16,525 bases of DNA from Smittium mucronatum (Eukaryota > Kickxellomycota > Harpellomycetes > Harpellales > Legeriomycetaceae): positions 1-16,525 of the forward strand of contig LSSL01000470.1 of the NCBI GenBank assembly GCA_001953115.1, given 5' to 3'. Below the pieces are notes generated by a model that had not been told where the DNA came from, did not search any database, and saw only the letters and a list, made by a program, of their open reading frames with translations. Shown here piece by piece: positions 1-9,205 of this stretch; position 1 is the stretch's first letter; each line of letters starts with the position of its first letter. The position numbers and the translations under genes are program-made.

Positions 1-1
1 G

Positions 2-190
2 CACAGCGATTCGGAGGACAGCGATTCCAGAGGAGAACCATCTCTAAACAGGAGGAACCGATCGTTTAGCACAGCTGAGACATAGTCTAGTGCAAAAGTC
101 CAGCGTTCGACAGTCAGACGGATCTCAGCGTCTGATAGCTATTTGTGGGAAAGCAATGTCGATCAATCCCAGGTTTGGGTAGGAGCCTAA
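2..190 (+). pseudogene. C-terminal part of an unidentified (probably retroelement) protein, broken by one stop
   Basis: A plus-strand frame enters from the left edge at base 2 and runs to TAA at 188-190, with one in-frame TAG at 83-85. The text is rich in Ser, Asp, Glu and Arg; it begins HSDSEDSDSRGEPSL and ends QVWVGA. It is much more GC-rich than the DNA that follows. A polypurine tract and an LTR-like end follow at 321-512, so I infer the tail of an LTR-retrotransposon polyprotein whose body lies outside the window. No catalytic motif is visible, so the family is not established. A minus-strand frame over bases 1-135 is also open, and strand choice rests on the acidic/serine composition and on the 3'-end signals downstream. 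It could instead be the last exon of a host gene. Confidence 0.4.
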
Positions 191-320
191 TTTTATTAAT
201 CCTGTTAGAAGTAGGCTCTGGCTAGGAGCTCAGTAGCTTTAATGAGCTAATGTTTATCGAAAAAGAGCCTAATTCTTGACTGTAAGTTTCCTCAGTAATA
301 CACCCACTTGAGGAAATTTC

Positions 321-512
321 AGGGAGGGGGGGTATTTTGGTTGGTAGATTGCACCCTTTTCCCGTGGGTACTCAGCCGGTAGACCGGCAGAGGAGCTTAT
401 TGTAGTTAGGATAAGAGTCTTTTCTATACGAATTTTTCTTTTCTTCGTATTTTTTTAGTATAGTTTTTAATGATGTTATCTTACAATAAAATTCCGTGAT
501 ACAAAAAAAAAA
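321..512 (+). mobile_element. Probable retroelement 3' terminus: polypurine tract, short LTR-like segment, AATAAA and A-run
   Basis: A polypurine tract (AGGGAGGGGGG, 321-331, plus one more G) is followed by a GC-richer stretch. This contains a perfect 5-bp hairpin GCCGG-TAGA-CCGGC (375-388) and a perfect 7-bp hairpin ATACGAA/TTCGTAT (426-432/444-450), the latter running straight into a T-tract (451-456). AATAAA lies at 485-490, and ten A residues at 503-512 mark an abrupt switch to AT-rich sequence. A polypurine tract before a short structured terminus with a polyadenylation signal suggests an LTR starting near 333. The TG...CA ends are not preserved and no second copy is in the window. The A-run also fits a non-LTR 3' end. 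Confidence 0.4.
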
Positions 513-2563
513 TCAAAATATCATTGAAATATCCATCTTACCATTAAAGTTTAATTTTTTTATTTGATAAGTGATTTAACTTAGTAATGTTTGATTTTTT
601 TTTTAAGTATTGTTAATAAAATTTATTTTGAACAATGATTTGATGAAAAGGTGAAATGTGCAGTGTGCAATGTGTAGTATGCCTATAATAATAGAAATCA
701 TTTCTGGCTTCCTTTTTTGTTTTTTTTGGAGATTTTTTTAATCATTTATTTCTAATTTTTTTATAAAAGAGACCATCGTTTTACTTAATAGCAAATAGAA
801 GGACAATTTATAAAAAAGTCTTGATTATATTTTTTATAAGTATATTGTTGCTAAGTTACTTATTTTATAGTCATTAACATAACTAGATCATAATTGATAT
901 CCAATATTTTATCCGTTTTGATTTTTTAGAGAATATTTTAATCCTATTAGTTGTTTAATTTTGATATATAAATGGGGTTTGTAATATATTTAAATCGGGA
1001 TTTATAGAGCATTATAGTAATTAATGGTTTGAAATTTCAAGATTTAACGCGGTCTTTAATACACGCCAAAGTGTAGAATTCCTTTTTGAAGAGATGGTTT
1101 TGTAAATCGAATTGACTTTTTCACGTTAAATTGGTTAAGATAGCACGAAGGTCTGTTTATAATTTTACTTTTGGGAATTTAATCGTTTCATAGCTAAAAC
1201 TGTTTTACTTTTTTTTAATGAAATATCGATTAATCTTCTACTGAAAATATTGGACGACTTAAAACCCTTTTTCTTTGAATTTTTGAATTTAGTTTCTATC
1301 TTAAGCTGAAATCAAAAATAGTGGAATAATCTTGTATATAATTTAAAAATATCATCGTTCATATATTTACACGCTATATTTCAACGTGCAAACTTCTACC
1401 ATTATAAATCTCAAAACTTTAACTCAAAAAAAAATAAGCGTTTACTCCATGTTTCAGCTATTGGAATATTTTGATTTGTTTTTTATCATAAGAATCAAGG
1501 CAAAAGTGATTTTAATGATTATGTATAAAGATATTAGGTTAGTTAATTCCATTTTCTATTAAAAGAAAAAGGGTGAACTTTTGAATACAAATTGTAAGAT
1601 AAAAGGCACTACATCATTATAAAAATTTAAAAATAACTCTGACATCATTTTATTTTTAAAGATTACATTTAGTTTTCATTTTATATGCTCTCTATAAATT
1701 GCCCTTAGAAATAATGAAATGATATCCCAAATTAATATTATAATCAAATTATTAATACTTAGGCTGTATATCATCTTTAAAAATTGATATATCAATTTAT
1801 GAAAATAAAACGCCAATATTTGATATTTTATAAAAAAAAAATAGACTTTCCTCAAATGAAACTCTTATTAAATTATAAATTCAATTCAACTATATGAAAA
1901 ATAACTTTTCCCTCTTTCCTCTTTCCTCTTTATTCTATTCACTCTAAACTTTTTTGGGTTGTTTCAGAATTTTATTGGTAGAAAATGTAATCAGAACATG
2001 TGCGAAAAAAATAATTGTAAATTGATACACAATGGGCAGATAAGGTTGATATTCTAATTTCTAATTAATTCCAATGCCGATCTTGCTACTAAATATACAA
2101 GACAATTCGAACTCCAGTTGATATGAGAGTATTAATGTACGAGGTCTCATAAATACTGTATTAATTTTATCTAACCCTTTATTCGTAAAATATAACCTTT
2201 AAAATCAGAATAGAATTTCAATGAGTGCTTAGGGGGATTTGATTTTTATAAATCAAGGGTTGATAAAAATTTTAACAGAAACTTATAGAAAATAAAAGGC
2301 AATCTAGATCAAAAAATTATTAAAAAAATTCATATAAAAGAATTACACATAGGCAAAAATTCGAAATAGCAGGGATTTCGGTAATATTTAGTAAAAGTAA
2401 AAGAAAGGAAAAAAGTAGTTAGATAATTGTTAGTACTACTGATTTTCAATTGAAACAGTGCTGGCAGGAATAAAATAAAAAGGATAGTGTTGAAATAGAG
2501 TGATATAAAACGGGTCAAAAATCAAATTGCTGCTCAAAGGAAAGTCAGTAAACTAATGAAATG
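513..2563. other. AT-rich intergenic spacer, no gene recognised
   Basis: About 2 kb of very AT-rich DNA with stops in all frames and no recognisable protein text on either strand. A three-copy perfect CCTCTTT repeat lies at 1911-1931. The only longer frame, on the minus strand at 2330-2518, encodes a Phe/Leu/Ile/Thr-rich string typical of chance reading of AT-rich DNA. The right end is the 3' flank of USO1. Confidence 0.6.
1911..1931. repeat. Three tandem copies of CCTCTTT
   Basis: CCTCTTT occurs three times without interruption (1911-1917, 1918-1924, 1925-1931), forming a pyrimidine tract on the plus strand. It lies roughly 640 bp past the USO1 stop codon. No function is implied. Confidence 0.9.
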
Positions 2564-2569
2564 TTTATT
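2564..2569 (-). terminator. AATAAA polyadenylation signal of USO1
   Basis: Read on the minus strand, the USO1 stop codon TAA (2573-2571) is followed after one base by AATAAA (plus-strand TTTATT). A canonical signal this close implies a very short 3' UTR if it is used. In AT-rich DNA such hexamers also arise by chance, and I see no independent evidence of the cleavage site. Confidence 0.4.
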
Positions 2570-2570
2570 A

Positions 2571-5500
2571 TTACTCAATGTCTTCATCATCAGATAAAGG
2601 AATATCTTCGCCCTTTTCACGAAGCATTTTCCTATAATTTTTGCAGGTTGTATCTTGATCTGCCAAAAGAACCAACAGATCTTCCTGCTCCTTCTCCAAT
2701 TCCGTGATCTTTAAGCGCAACTCATTAATATCGGAAGAGTTTTCAGAGGAATTGGTTTTTTCTTTTTCAGAAATTGATAAGATCTTTTCTTCAAGAGCAG
2801 CTGCTTTATTCTCAGCAGAAATCAATTTTTCGCTTAATGAGTCTTGCTTTTGAATATGTTCAGACTTCATTTCTTCAATTTTTTGTTTACTTTCCGAAAG
2901 AGCGGTGTTCAAATTATGGATTTCTGAATTTGCTGTAGCCAACTTTTGATCTAATATTCCAGCAGAAAGCTTCAGTTCAGCTAACTCCTTGATCAAAGAA
3001 TCTAGTTTTTCGTCTTTATTACTTTCGGATATACTCAAAGAGTCAAGTTTTTTTAAAGCCAAGCCCAATTCCTTATCTTTTTCTTCCAGCTTTGCTTTAA
3101 ACTCTTGATGATTAATTTCCTTTGTGTTTTCAATAGCACTCGACTCATCATTAGATTTATTCTTTTTATTTGATTTGTCTTTACTAGTTTTTGGTTTATT
3201 TTCAGACTTCTTTGAATTCCCTGTGGTTGGCGGTTTATTAGCTTCAACAGAGCTGGGAGGTTTTCTAATATCGATTTTAAGTTGGTTGACGTGCATTCTA
3301 AAAAGAGTTGCGAAAGAGAATCCAATTTTAAGAGAGCTCAGATCCTAATTAAATAGAAAATGATATTTAGTTAAGAATTAAGGAAATAAAAATTGTGTGA
3401 AGAAATACAAGTTCAAGGCTAGTAGAATCAAAAGAGTCCTTGGAGAAAACATTGTGGATTTCTTTAGAATCATTAAGTCTTCCTATGTTTAGCAAGAGGT
3501 TATCGACGCCAAGTCTCTTGTCAATAATTAGATACAAATCTTTATTTTTTATTGGGGTATCAGCAGAACTGTTGAATTCGTAGATAATTCCAAAAAGAAA
3601 AGATGATATTCCTTGTAATAAAAACCCTTTAGAAACTGATCTGCTAATATTTTCGATTAAAAAATTAGGAGCATCAGAATCTTTTAAGAAAAGAGAAACA
3701 CTGAGTGGGTTGGAATATAACCACACACACAAGGTGCTCAGAAATTGGGAACATAAAAGAACATTCAGGTTATTGTCATCAATCTCATTTCCAGATGGAA
3801 ACCCTTTCGATAATTTTACAGCCTGTTTGAGCATTACAGATATCAGACTAAGATCATTTCCATAATAGTTTTCGACAATCACTTTGAGAGCTAATGCTTT
3901 GCTATCATCATTTTCATGTATTAAAAGAGAAAACAGGATTAGGGAATTCCAAACTCTCAAAGTTTCTGATACATTCAATATTGAGAACGGATGAGATATG
4001 ACAGATACCAACAGGCTACCCACAGATTGCTGAATTTCATCTTCATCGGAGATATCTGAGGGTGGTGGATTAAATGTGGAGGCAATAGCTAACTGTGCAT
4101 CTTTATTCCCTTCGAGATATGATTTTACAAGATAAACAGCGGCAGACCTAACCAGATGGTAAGATTCTTCATTTAACTCCCTGGGACAGGATCCCACAGC
4201 CAAACGAAAAATTGTTAATACAGCAGGTTCGTGGTGAGGCTTTGGTGCTGGTGCGGATTCAGGATCTTGGTCGAAATCGTCATACTCAGGTGTAGAGGTG
4301 ATAAGGATACGCTGGAAAATGTTTTGGTTCTCAGTATTAGATCTAATTATGTCTCCAACAGCGGCCAAAGATTGAGCACGAATAGATGAGGGTGCCTCCA
4401 AAGACAACGAATGTTGGAGCAAGGGGGAGACCATTCCACACGACTGCATTGATTTTTGATTAATAAAAGTGTCGGTATTTCCATGTTGTACCAACATCCT
4501 GACTATTTCTAAAACAACCAAAAAGTTTCGAACATGCTGTTCTTTCCAACCAGAAGTTTGAGGGCCATATCCACCGATTTCAACTTCATCAGGCTCAAAA
4601 GATAATAGATCTGGTAATCTTTGAATGCATGAGGTTTCTCTGAAGTATTTCTAGCATTAAAATAATACAAGTAAAAGGAACAAGAAATAAGTTAGAGGAT
4701 TTATAATTAATAAAAGAAAAAAAACCTGATTAGAAATGTTGTAACTCAACAGATTATACAATAGTTGTAAACAGTCCTGAACTATTATGTTACCACCAAC
4801 TCCGCCTTCATCGATGATTATAGAAAACAAGAATTCAAAAGCGTTTTCGAAAGCAAGGATTTTTTGAATTTCAGAATTATTTTCTGTCATTAATATGAGA
4901 AGCTGTATACCCTCTAAAAAACACAAGAATTAGATTTAAAAAAAATGAAATAAATTATAGGTATAAAATAAAAAAGCTACCATTTCGAATCACTTCTGAA
5001 TTATCAGATAATAAATCTACCAGTTTTCCTACCCCAGTGGGTGAAACAAGAATTTTTGATATTAAAGCTTCCCCCGAATGGGAAAAAAGAATCCCAAGTT
5101 GTTGCAAGGCGTTAAATTTGACATAGAAGTCAGAGTCACCGATTAAAGATAAAAGTCGGGCTATATGATCATCATCCTATGATGATCAAATAATAATTCA
5201 GGTAAAAAAAATTCGAGATTTGTTCAAGCCAAAGAAACGTAATATAAAAATATCAAACCTGAATTATTATTTTAGAAATCATATATGAAATTTCCTCTGG
5301 AACATCCTATTATTTTAAAAAGCTTTTAATCTTTGGTAAAACAACGTAAATCGAATATGGGCTTACATTTTGGGACTTTGTGATTAGATTATTGAGAGTC
5401 TCTAATATACTTTTAATCAATGTGGGATCCTCGTACTCTTCGCCTAGTAAAACTAACAAGGGCTCGAGGGCCTCCTCTCCAACAAGCTAAGGAATATTAA

Positions 5501-5724
5501 GAATAATTAAAAAATAAGGAGAAAAAATCTCGTAAAAAATTCCAGTTTACCTTTTTGAAATCTTTAGTAAACCCCTTCAAGCCTAGAACTGCAGCTCTTT
5601 TGTCTTCTAAAAGAGAAGAGGTAGCTACTCTGTCAGAAAGTTTCTGAATGGCTGATTCTGGTGTTTGTTGCAAATTCCTACCATCGCCTACAAAGGCGTT
5701 ATATCCTCTTGAAAAAAAATCCAT
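2571..5724 (-). CDS. USO1: Vesicle-tethering factor Uso1/p115, seven exons, 913 aa
   Basis: Coiled-coil tether of ER-Golgi transport: in characterised fungi and animals p115/Uso1 captures COPII vesicles for Rab1/Ypt1-dependent docking. Exons on the minus strand are 5724-5551, 5486-5367, 5306-5259, 5176-4981, 4913-4726, 4650-3409 and 3344-2571. Joined they give 914 codons with all phases consistent, close to the 962 aa of human p115. Residues 1 to about 672 form the armadillo-like globular head, with family-typical text at 197-206 (KILAFENAFE) and 240-254 (SNQKYFRETSCIQRL). Residues 683-728 are a Lys/Ser/Pro/Asn-rich linker, about 729-895 a heptad-rich coiled coil shorter than in animals and far shorter than in budding yeast, and 879-887 the conserved LLVLLADQD before an acidic end (907-913, SDDEDIE). 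The ATG lies in AAACATGG, and the next residues match the family's N-terminus. No break is seen. The splice model is mine and unconfirmed by transcripts. Confidence 0.95.
3345..5550 (-). other. Six short GT-AG introns of USO1
   Basis: Introns inferred from frame continuity and from matches to the Uso1 family across each junction: 5487-5550 (64 bp, phase 0), 5307-5366 (60 bp, phase 0), 5177-5258 (82 bp, phase 0), 4914-4980 (67 bp, phase 1), 4651-4725 (75 bp, phase 0) and 3345-3408 (64 bp, phase 0). All start with GT and end with AG. Donor sequences are variable (GTAAAC, GTAAGC, GTTTGA, GTAGCT, GTTTTT, GTATTT). The phase-1 intron splits Glu180. The last junction is least certain, because conservation is weak around residues 645-672; the frame and the FSFATLF text after the junction support it. 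Confidence 0.8.
5166..5272 (-). repeat. Nested inverted repeats bracketing USO1 intron 3
   Basis: CCTGAATTATTATTT (5258-5272) and its exact reverse complement (5188-5202) form a 15-bp perfect inverted repeat. One arm covers the last 14 bases of exon 3 plus the first intron base. The other arm lies inside the intron just upstream of the 3' splice site. Immediately beyond it, TGATCATCAT-CCT-ATGATGATCA (5166-5188) is a perfect 10-bp hairpin with a 3-base loop that contains the exon 4/intron 3 boundary (5176/5177). The two structures touch, sharing base 5188. Confidence 0.85.
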
Positions 5725-5790
5725 GTTTATCTCGATATATTGAATTAATTGGAGACTAGTGAAAAGCCTTTATGAATATGTAAAATCAAT

Positions 5791-5940
5791 ATGTCAATGA
5801 TTAAAGATGTTGCTGTAAATGCTGAGGAAACATCATTAGAAATTGGAATAAATCAACTGATAATAAACACCAAAATTGGGCATTTTCCAACAGTCGATTT
5901 TCAGTTGATTACTTGTGCCAATGAGATTCTTCAGAACTGA
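5791..5940 (+). CDS. Short divergent ORF, 49 codons, unidentified
   Basis: An ATG 66 bp beyond the USO1 start, on the opposite strand, opens 49 codons (MSMIKDVAVNAEETS...) before TGA at 5938-5940. The composition is balanced, unlike the Phe/Ile/Asn-rich chance frames elsewhere. The adjacent plus-strand frame stays open from about 5922 to 6078, so this could be a decayed gene or the first exon of a gene divergent from USO1. I found no convincing splice donor before the stop and no family match. It could equally be chance. Confidence 0.2.
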   Translation: MSMIKDVAVNAEETSLEIGINQLIINTKIGHFPTVDFQLITCANEILQN

Positions 5941-6136
5941 AATCTGTGTATTTATTGGTGGTAAAAGATTTCAGATAAATGATGACTACCATCCAAAATG
6001 TGCTTATTTCATTGCACGTTTTCTGACGGTGACAATTGTCTGCTTTAATACTATAACTTCGAGTTGTCCACGAGATTAGTTCGCTGTTCTTGATGAAAAT
6101 CATTTTCGAATACTATTGGGCATACATTTTAGTCTA

Positions 6137-6308
6137 TTAACCCTTTCAGGGGCGATGGTACAAAAAATGGCTTCCACTTTCCGCCCAATTTTATTATTAG
6201 TTTAATTTTATTTGTATACCATTGGGCTGATCATATTTTTGAACCAATTGGAGTCGCAAGTATACGCAAATAGGCGCAAGGAACAAATTTGGGCCCGGAA
6301 AGGGTTAA
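6137..6308. mobile_element. piggyBac-like MITE, 164 bp, flanked by TTAA
   Basis: The element occupies 6141-6304 between TTAA at 6137-6140 and TTAA at 6305-6308. It begins CCCTTTCAGGGGC, and its other end read inward is CCCTTTCCGGGCC, matching 11 of 13 positions. A subterminal inverted pair GCCCAAT/ATTGGGC lies at 6183-6189 and 6221-6227. TTAA target duplication plus CCC-starting termini is the hallmark of the piggyBac superfamily, and the length leaves no room for a transposase, so this is a non-autonomous copy. The nearly intact ends suggest it is younger than the other elements here. It lies about 410 bp upstream of the USO1 start. Confidence 0.75.
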
Positions 6309-7582
6309 ATGACTCTGAGAAACGATTTTTACTAATTTTTTATTTTTCAATGATGTTAAAATTAATCATTAAATTTTGAGCTTTTATTAATTTATATTCT
6401 CTAGTTGATGATTAATAAAAAGTTATCATATTACTAGATATAACCAATCCAAAAATATTAGAGAAATATAATTAACCAAAAAAATTATGATATGGGCAGT
6501 TAGGTGCTCAACAGTTGGACTCTTATCACCTTTCAGTTGAGATTACTGGTTATGTGAGAGAGGAGGGTGGTAACTAATAAGTATCCTCTCTTAGAATAAT
6601 ACGAATTACTATTCATTGAAAGAGATATACTAATTCCGATATAAATATCCAAATATCATATATACTACATAACTTCTGGTTCAAAGTCAAATCAATCAGG
6701 CTTCTTATTAAACTTTTTAAAAGTAGATAGCATGAACATTATATCGAATATTTGGGATAAAACACTTATGTCGCTATTTCAACAAAAAATACACTCGAAG
6801 TTCCGAAAAGAGTTTTCGTATTGTCATAAATTTTTTTATGGGCGTTTTTGGGATCTTTTGAGCCAATATTGATATAATTAACACAAATGGTAATAATATC
6901 AGCATAGGGGTCTTGAGGAAGTTCTCACGCGCTTGATAAGCGTATTAACGCCCTAAAATCTTTATTTAATGTGAAATGTGAGGCAGAAAACTCAAGAAGT
7001 CTTTTCCTGCCAAATAAAATATGCAATCACATTTAAGAATATCTGGTCTGAATTTGAGTTAACCTGAAATAGTATCTTCATTAACTATAATCTATACTTT
7101 TCCTTAAGAGAAGTTTTTCCTAAAAATATTACATCAACAACAACTAGGTTTCAGTTATATTATTTTTGGCAAATACTCTTTATTAAAGAAACCATGTGCT
7201 AGCTAGAATCCAGCTTTTTTTTCTATAAGATGTTTTGCTAAGTGCTATAACTGAAGCTACAAGTTCTGAACGATTTAGAATGACTGTATATTTACTGATG
7301 GTTTGTTTAGTAATATTATTCTATAGTTATCCAATATTTTGACAAATTCCGAAAACATGGGATGGTAGGCCAACTCGGTTAGTCTTTTGGGAGGCTATAT
7401 TATAGTAAATTCACGGTTTTATTCTCTGATCTTAATCTTATTGGTGATATAGACTTCAAACAAGTTTAATAAATGAAGAGCCGGATTTTCAATATTAATT
7501 TCAAATGAATTTATTTGTTCTAAAAGAAAATGTTGTCCAGAACATTATCCGAATCGACATTTAAACCCCCATTACTTTGAAA
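6309..7582. other. AT-rich stretch with scattered coding-like fragments, no gene assigned
   Basis: No intact gene is seen. A slightly GC-richer patch at about 6490-6600 holds an 8-bp inverted repeat AGAGAGGA/TCCTCTCT (6557-6564/6584-6591). A 46-codon plus-strand ORF starts with ATG at 6732 and ends with TGA at 6870-6872 (text includes FFYGRFWDLL). At 7430-7580 plus-strand frames give fragments such as STFKPPLL and NGDIGGALTKKLGF, with stops between them. This resembles a heavily decayed element, but the family cannot be named. Confidence 0.35.
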
Positions 7583-7795
7583 TGGTGATATCGGTGGTGC
7601 ACTTACCAAAAAACTGGGTTTTTAGGAAGTGCCACTAACCCACCAGGCGATTACACCCCCGTGCTTGCTGCCCTAGAGAAGCTATTAGATACATCTTTTA
7701 TCTGAGCTGCAAGAATTGCTTATAAAGATGATGATATGATATTTTTGGATACTGGAGATTCACTAATTTTATCACACATTTCTGAAAAAAACTAG
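7583..7795 (+). pseudogene. Broken coding segment of unknown family
   Basis: A GC-richer island in AT-rich DNA. The plus-strand frame is open from the TGA at 7586-7588 to TAG at 7793-7795 except for one TGA at about 7724, and reads as a plausible protein: GSATNPPGDYTPVLAALEK, then AARIAYKDDDMIFLDTGDS. Just upstream, another frame reads NGDIGGALTKKLGF and runs into this one, suggesting a single-base frameshift near 7620. It may be gag-like material of a retroelement or part of a multicopy host family. I cannot identify it. Confidence 0.4.
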
Positions 7796-9002
7796 AAATT
7801 TTCGATGTTAAATTGAAATTGAATATTTTTTGAAATACTGGAGAATCTTTGAACAATGTGGGAGAAATTTCGGACAGCACCTATCTATCTAATTGCATTT
7901 CAGAATGCTTTAGTGGAATGATTTTTGGTCCTGGGAACAACTTTAATAAGATTAAATTTCCCTAATCTATGATTATGTGAATAAGATTACACCGTAAAAG
8001 AAATAACCTCTAAAAAATCTCAGCGCATATAGGGGTATTCATCGTTCATTTGTGAGTACAAGTTAGATTAAACAATTTACTGGTCTCAGTGATTAAGGAT
8101 ATTTAACCATTGGAATCTGGTCGTTGTATTCATGCAACGACTCCAACCTTCATTCACTATCTTTAGAAACTTTATTTATAGGTCTCCTTCAAACTTTAAA
8201 TGGAGTATAAATGGTTCTTCGTTTTTCGGATACACAACTAACAATCGCGTCACAACCTTCATTAATTTAAGACCGCTGATACAGTTAAATATTATTTCCC
8301 TAAATATCCATTTTCGCTTTTTCAAGATTCTATTTTTGAAAATTTTCTTACGTGGTATTGAGGTGGCAGATACGGCAAAGGGGAATTATAATACGTTCTT
8401 TAAAAAAAAATTATAACTTTTGAATAAGATAAAATAAATTTTCCCGAAAAATAATAAAATAAAACAAAAATTTTAAACACGATTAATAATTATTAAAGCA
8501 AAAAAATAGAAGAAAAATCATCGATTATTTGGGTAAATATGACCACCTTTTCTCCTTATTGAGTTCAAAGATTTTCAATATTTTGTAAATAAATGAAATT
8601 AGTAAATTTTTTTTGATTAAAGCACTACGAAAATCTTTAAAAAATAAAAAAAGATATAATGTAGTGAACTTATTCTAAAAAAATATCATTTTAATTGTTT
8701 CAAAAGATCGGAAATTTCGATATCTTTTTATGAAATTGGTTAAGAATTGGAACACAGGTTTAAAAATATAATTTATTTTTGTATTTTTATGAATTAGATA
8801 AAAAGAAATTTCATTATGCTTCTGTGAGGAGACGTATTAAGTGTCACTATCTTACTGGGTAAATTTTACATAAATTTTCAAACCAATAAAAATAAGAGAA
8901 TAAAATGATATAGTAAATTTTTTTTATATGGCGTATAAAAGAAGCGATTGTGTTATCCTTATCATGTTTTCTTTATCAAATATACTTTAATAGAATAAAT
9001 AT
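7796..9002. other. AT-rich stretch, no gene assigned
   Basis: Mostly AT-rich with runs of A and T. A 94-codon plus-strand ORF (8132-8416) matches no family I know and has a Phe/Ile/Asn-heavy composition, so I do not call it a gene. TATAAAAG at 8934-8941 lies about 100 bp before the first gag-like text of the retrotransposon relic and could be its promoter remnant. Confidence 0.4.
8934..8941 (+). promoter_or_regulatory. TATA-box-like site upstream of the DIRS-like relic
   Basis: TATAAAAG sits in GGCGTATAAAAGAAGCG, a locally GC-richer context in very AT-rich surroundings, just upstream of the gag-like frame. The position suits a retrotransposon promoter, but TATA motifs are common by chance in DNA of this composition. 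Confidence 0.25.
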
Positions 9003-9205
9003 TTTAATTTATAATTTCTTCATGCAAAAATTATATTCTTTTCAACTATATCGATGGGATGATAATTCGTAGCTCAAAACTCATGTATTTGGGAGAAAAT
9101 TAAGGCACAGACTGAAATAGTAATCAAGTTCTGAGATAAAAGGAATATGCAGCAGATTCAGAAGACCCATAAGTCACAAAAAGGATCCATTTTGCTGATA
9201 TCAAA

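Noticed and set aside
1..135. Open minus-strand frame over the first 135 bases
   Set aside because: The text looks protein-like, but the 3'-end signals (polypurine tract, AATAAA, A-run) and the acidic/Ser-rich plus frame favour the plus strand. It may still deserve a search.
1..430. Possible 3' end of large-subunit rRNA or another structured RNA
   Set aside because: A short GAGGAACCG string and the high GC first suggested rRNA, but the following conserved LSU blocks are absent, and the first 190 bases read better as protein.
2330..2518. 62-codon minus-strand ORF downstream of USO1
   Set aside because: Hydrophobic Phe/Leu/Thr-rich composition typical of AT-rich chance frames, with no family resemblance.
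3053..3348. Two ORFs overlapping USO1 exon 7 (one antisense, one in another minus frame)
   Set aside because: They are shadows of the conserved coiled-coil/linker coding frame.
5909..6103. 64-codon minus-strand ORF upstream of USO1
   Set aside because: No recognisable motif, and it overlaps plus-strand frames of similar quality. Too short to support alone.
8132..8416. 94-codon plus-strand ORF
   Set aside because: Low-complexity Phe/Ile/Asn/Leu text with no motif, and the surrounding DNA is AT-rich. Length alone is not convincing.
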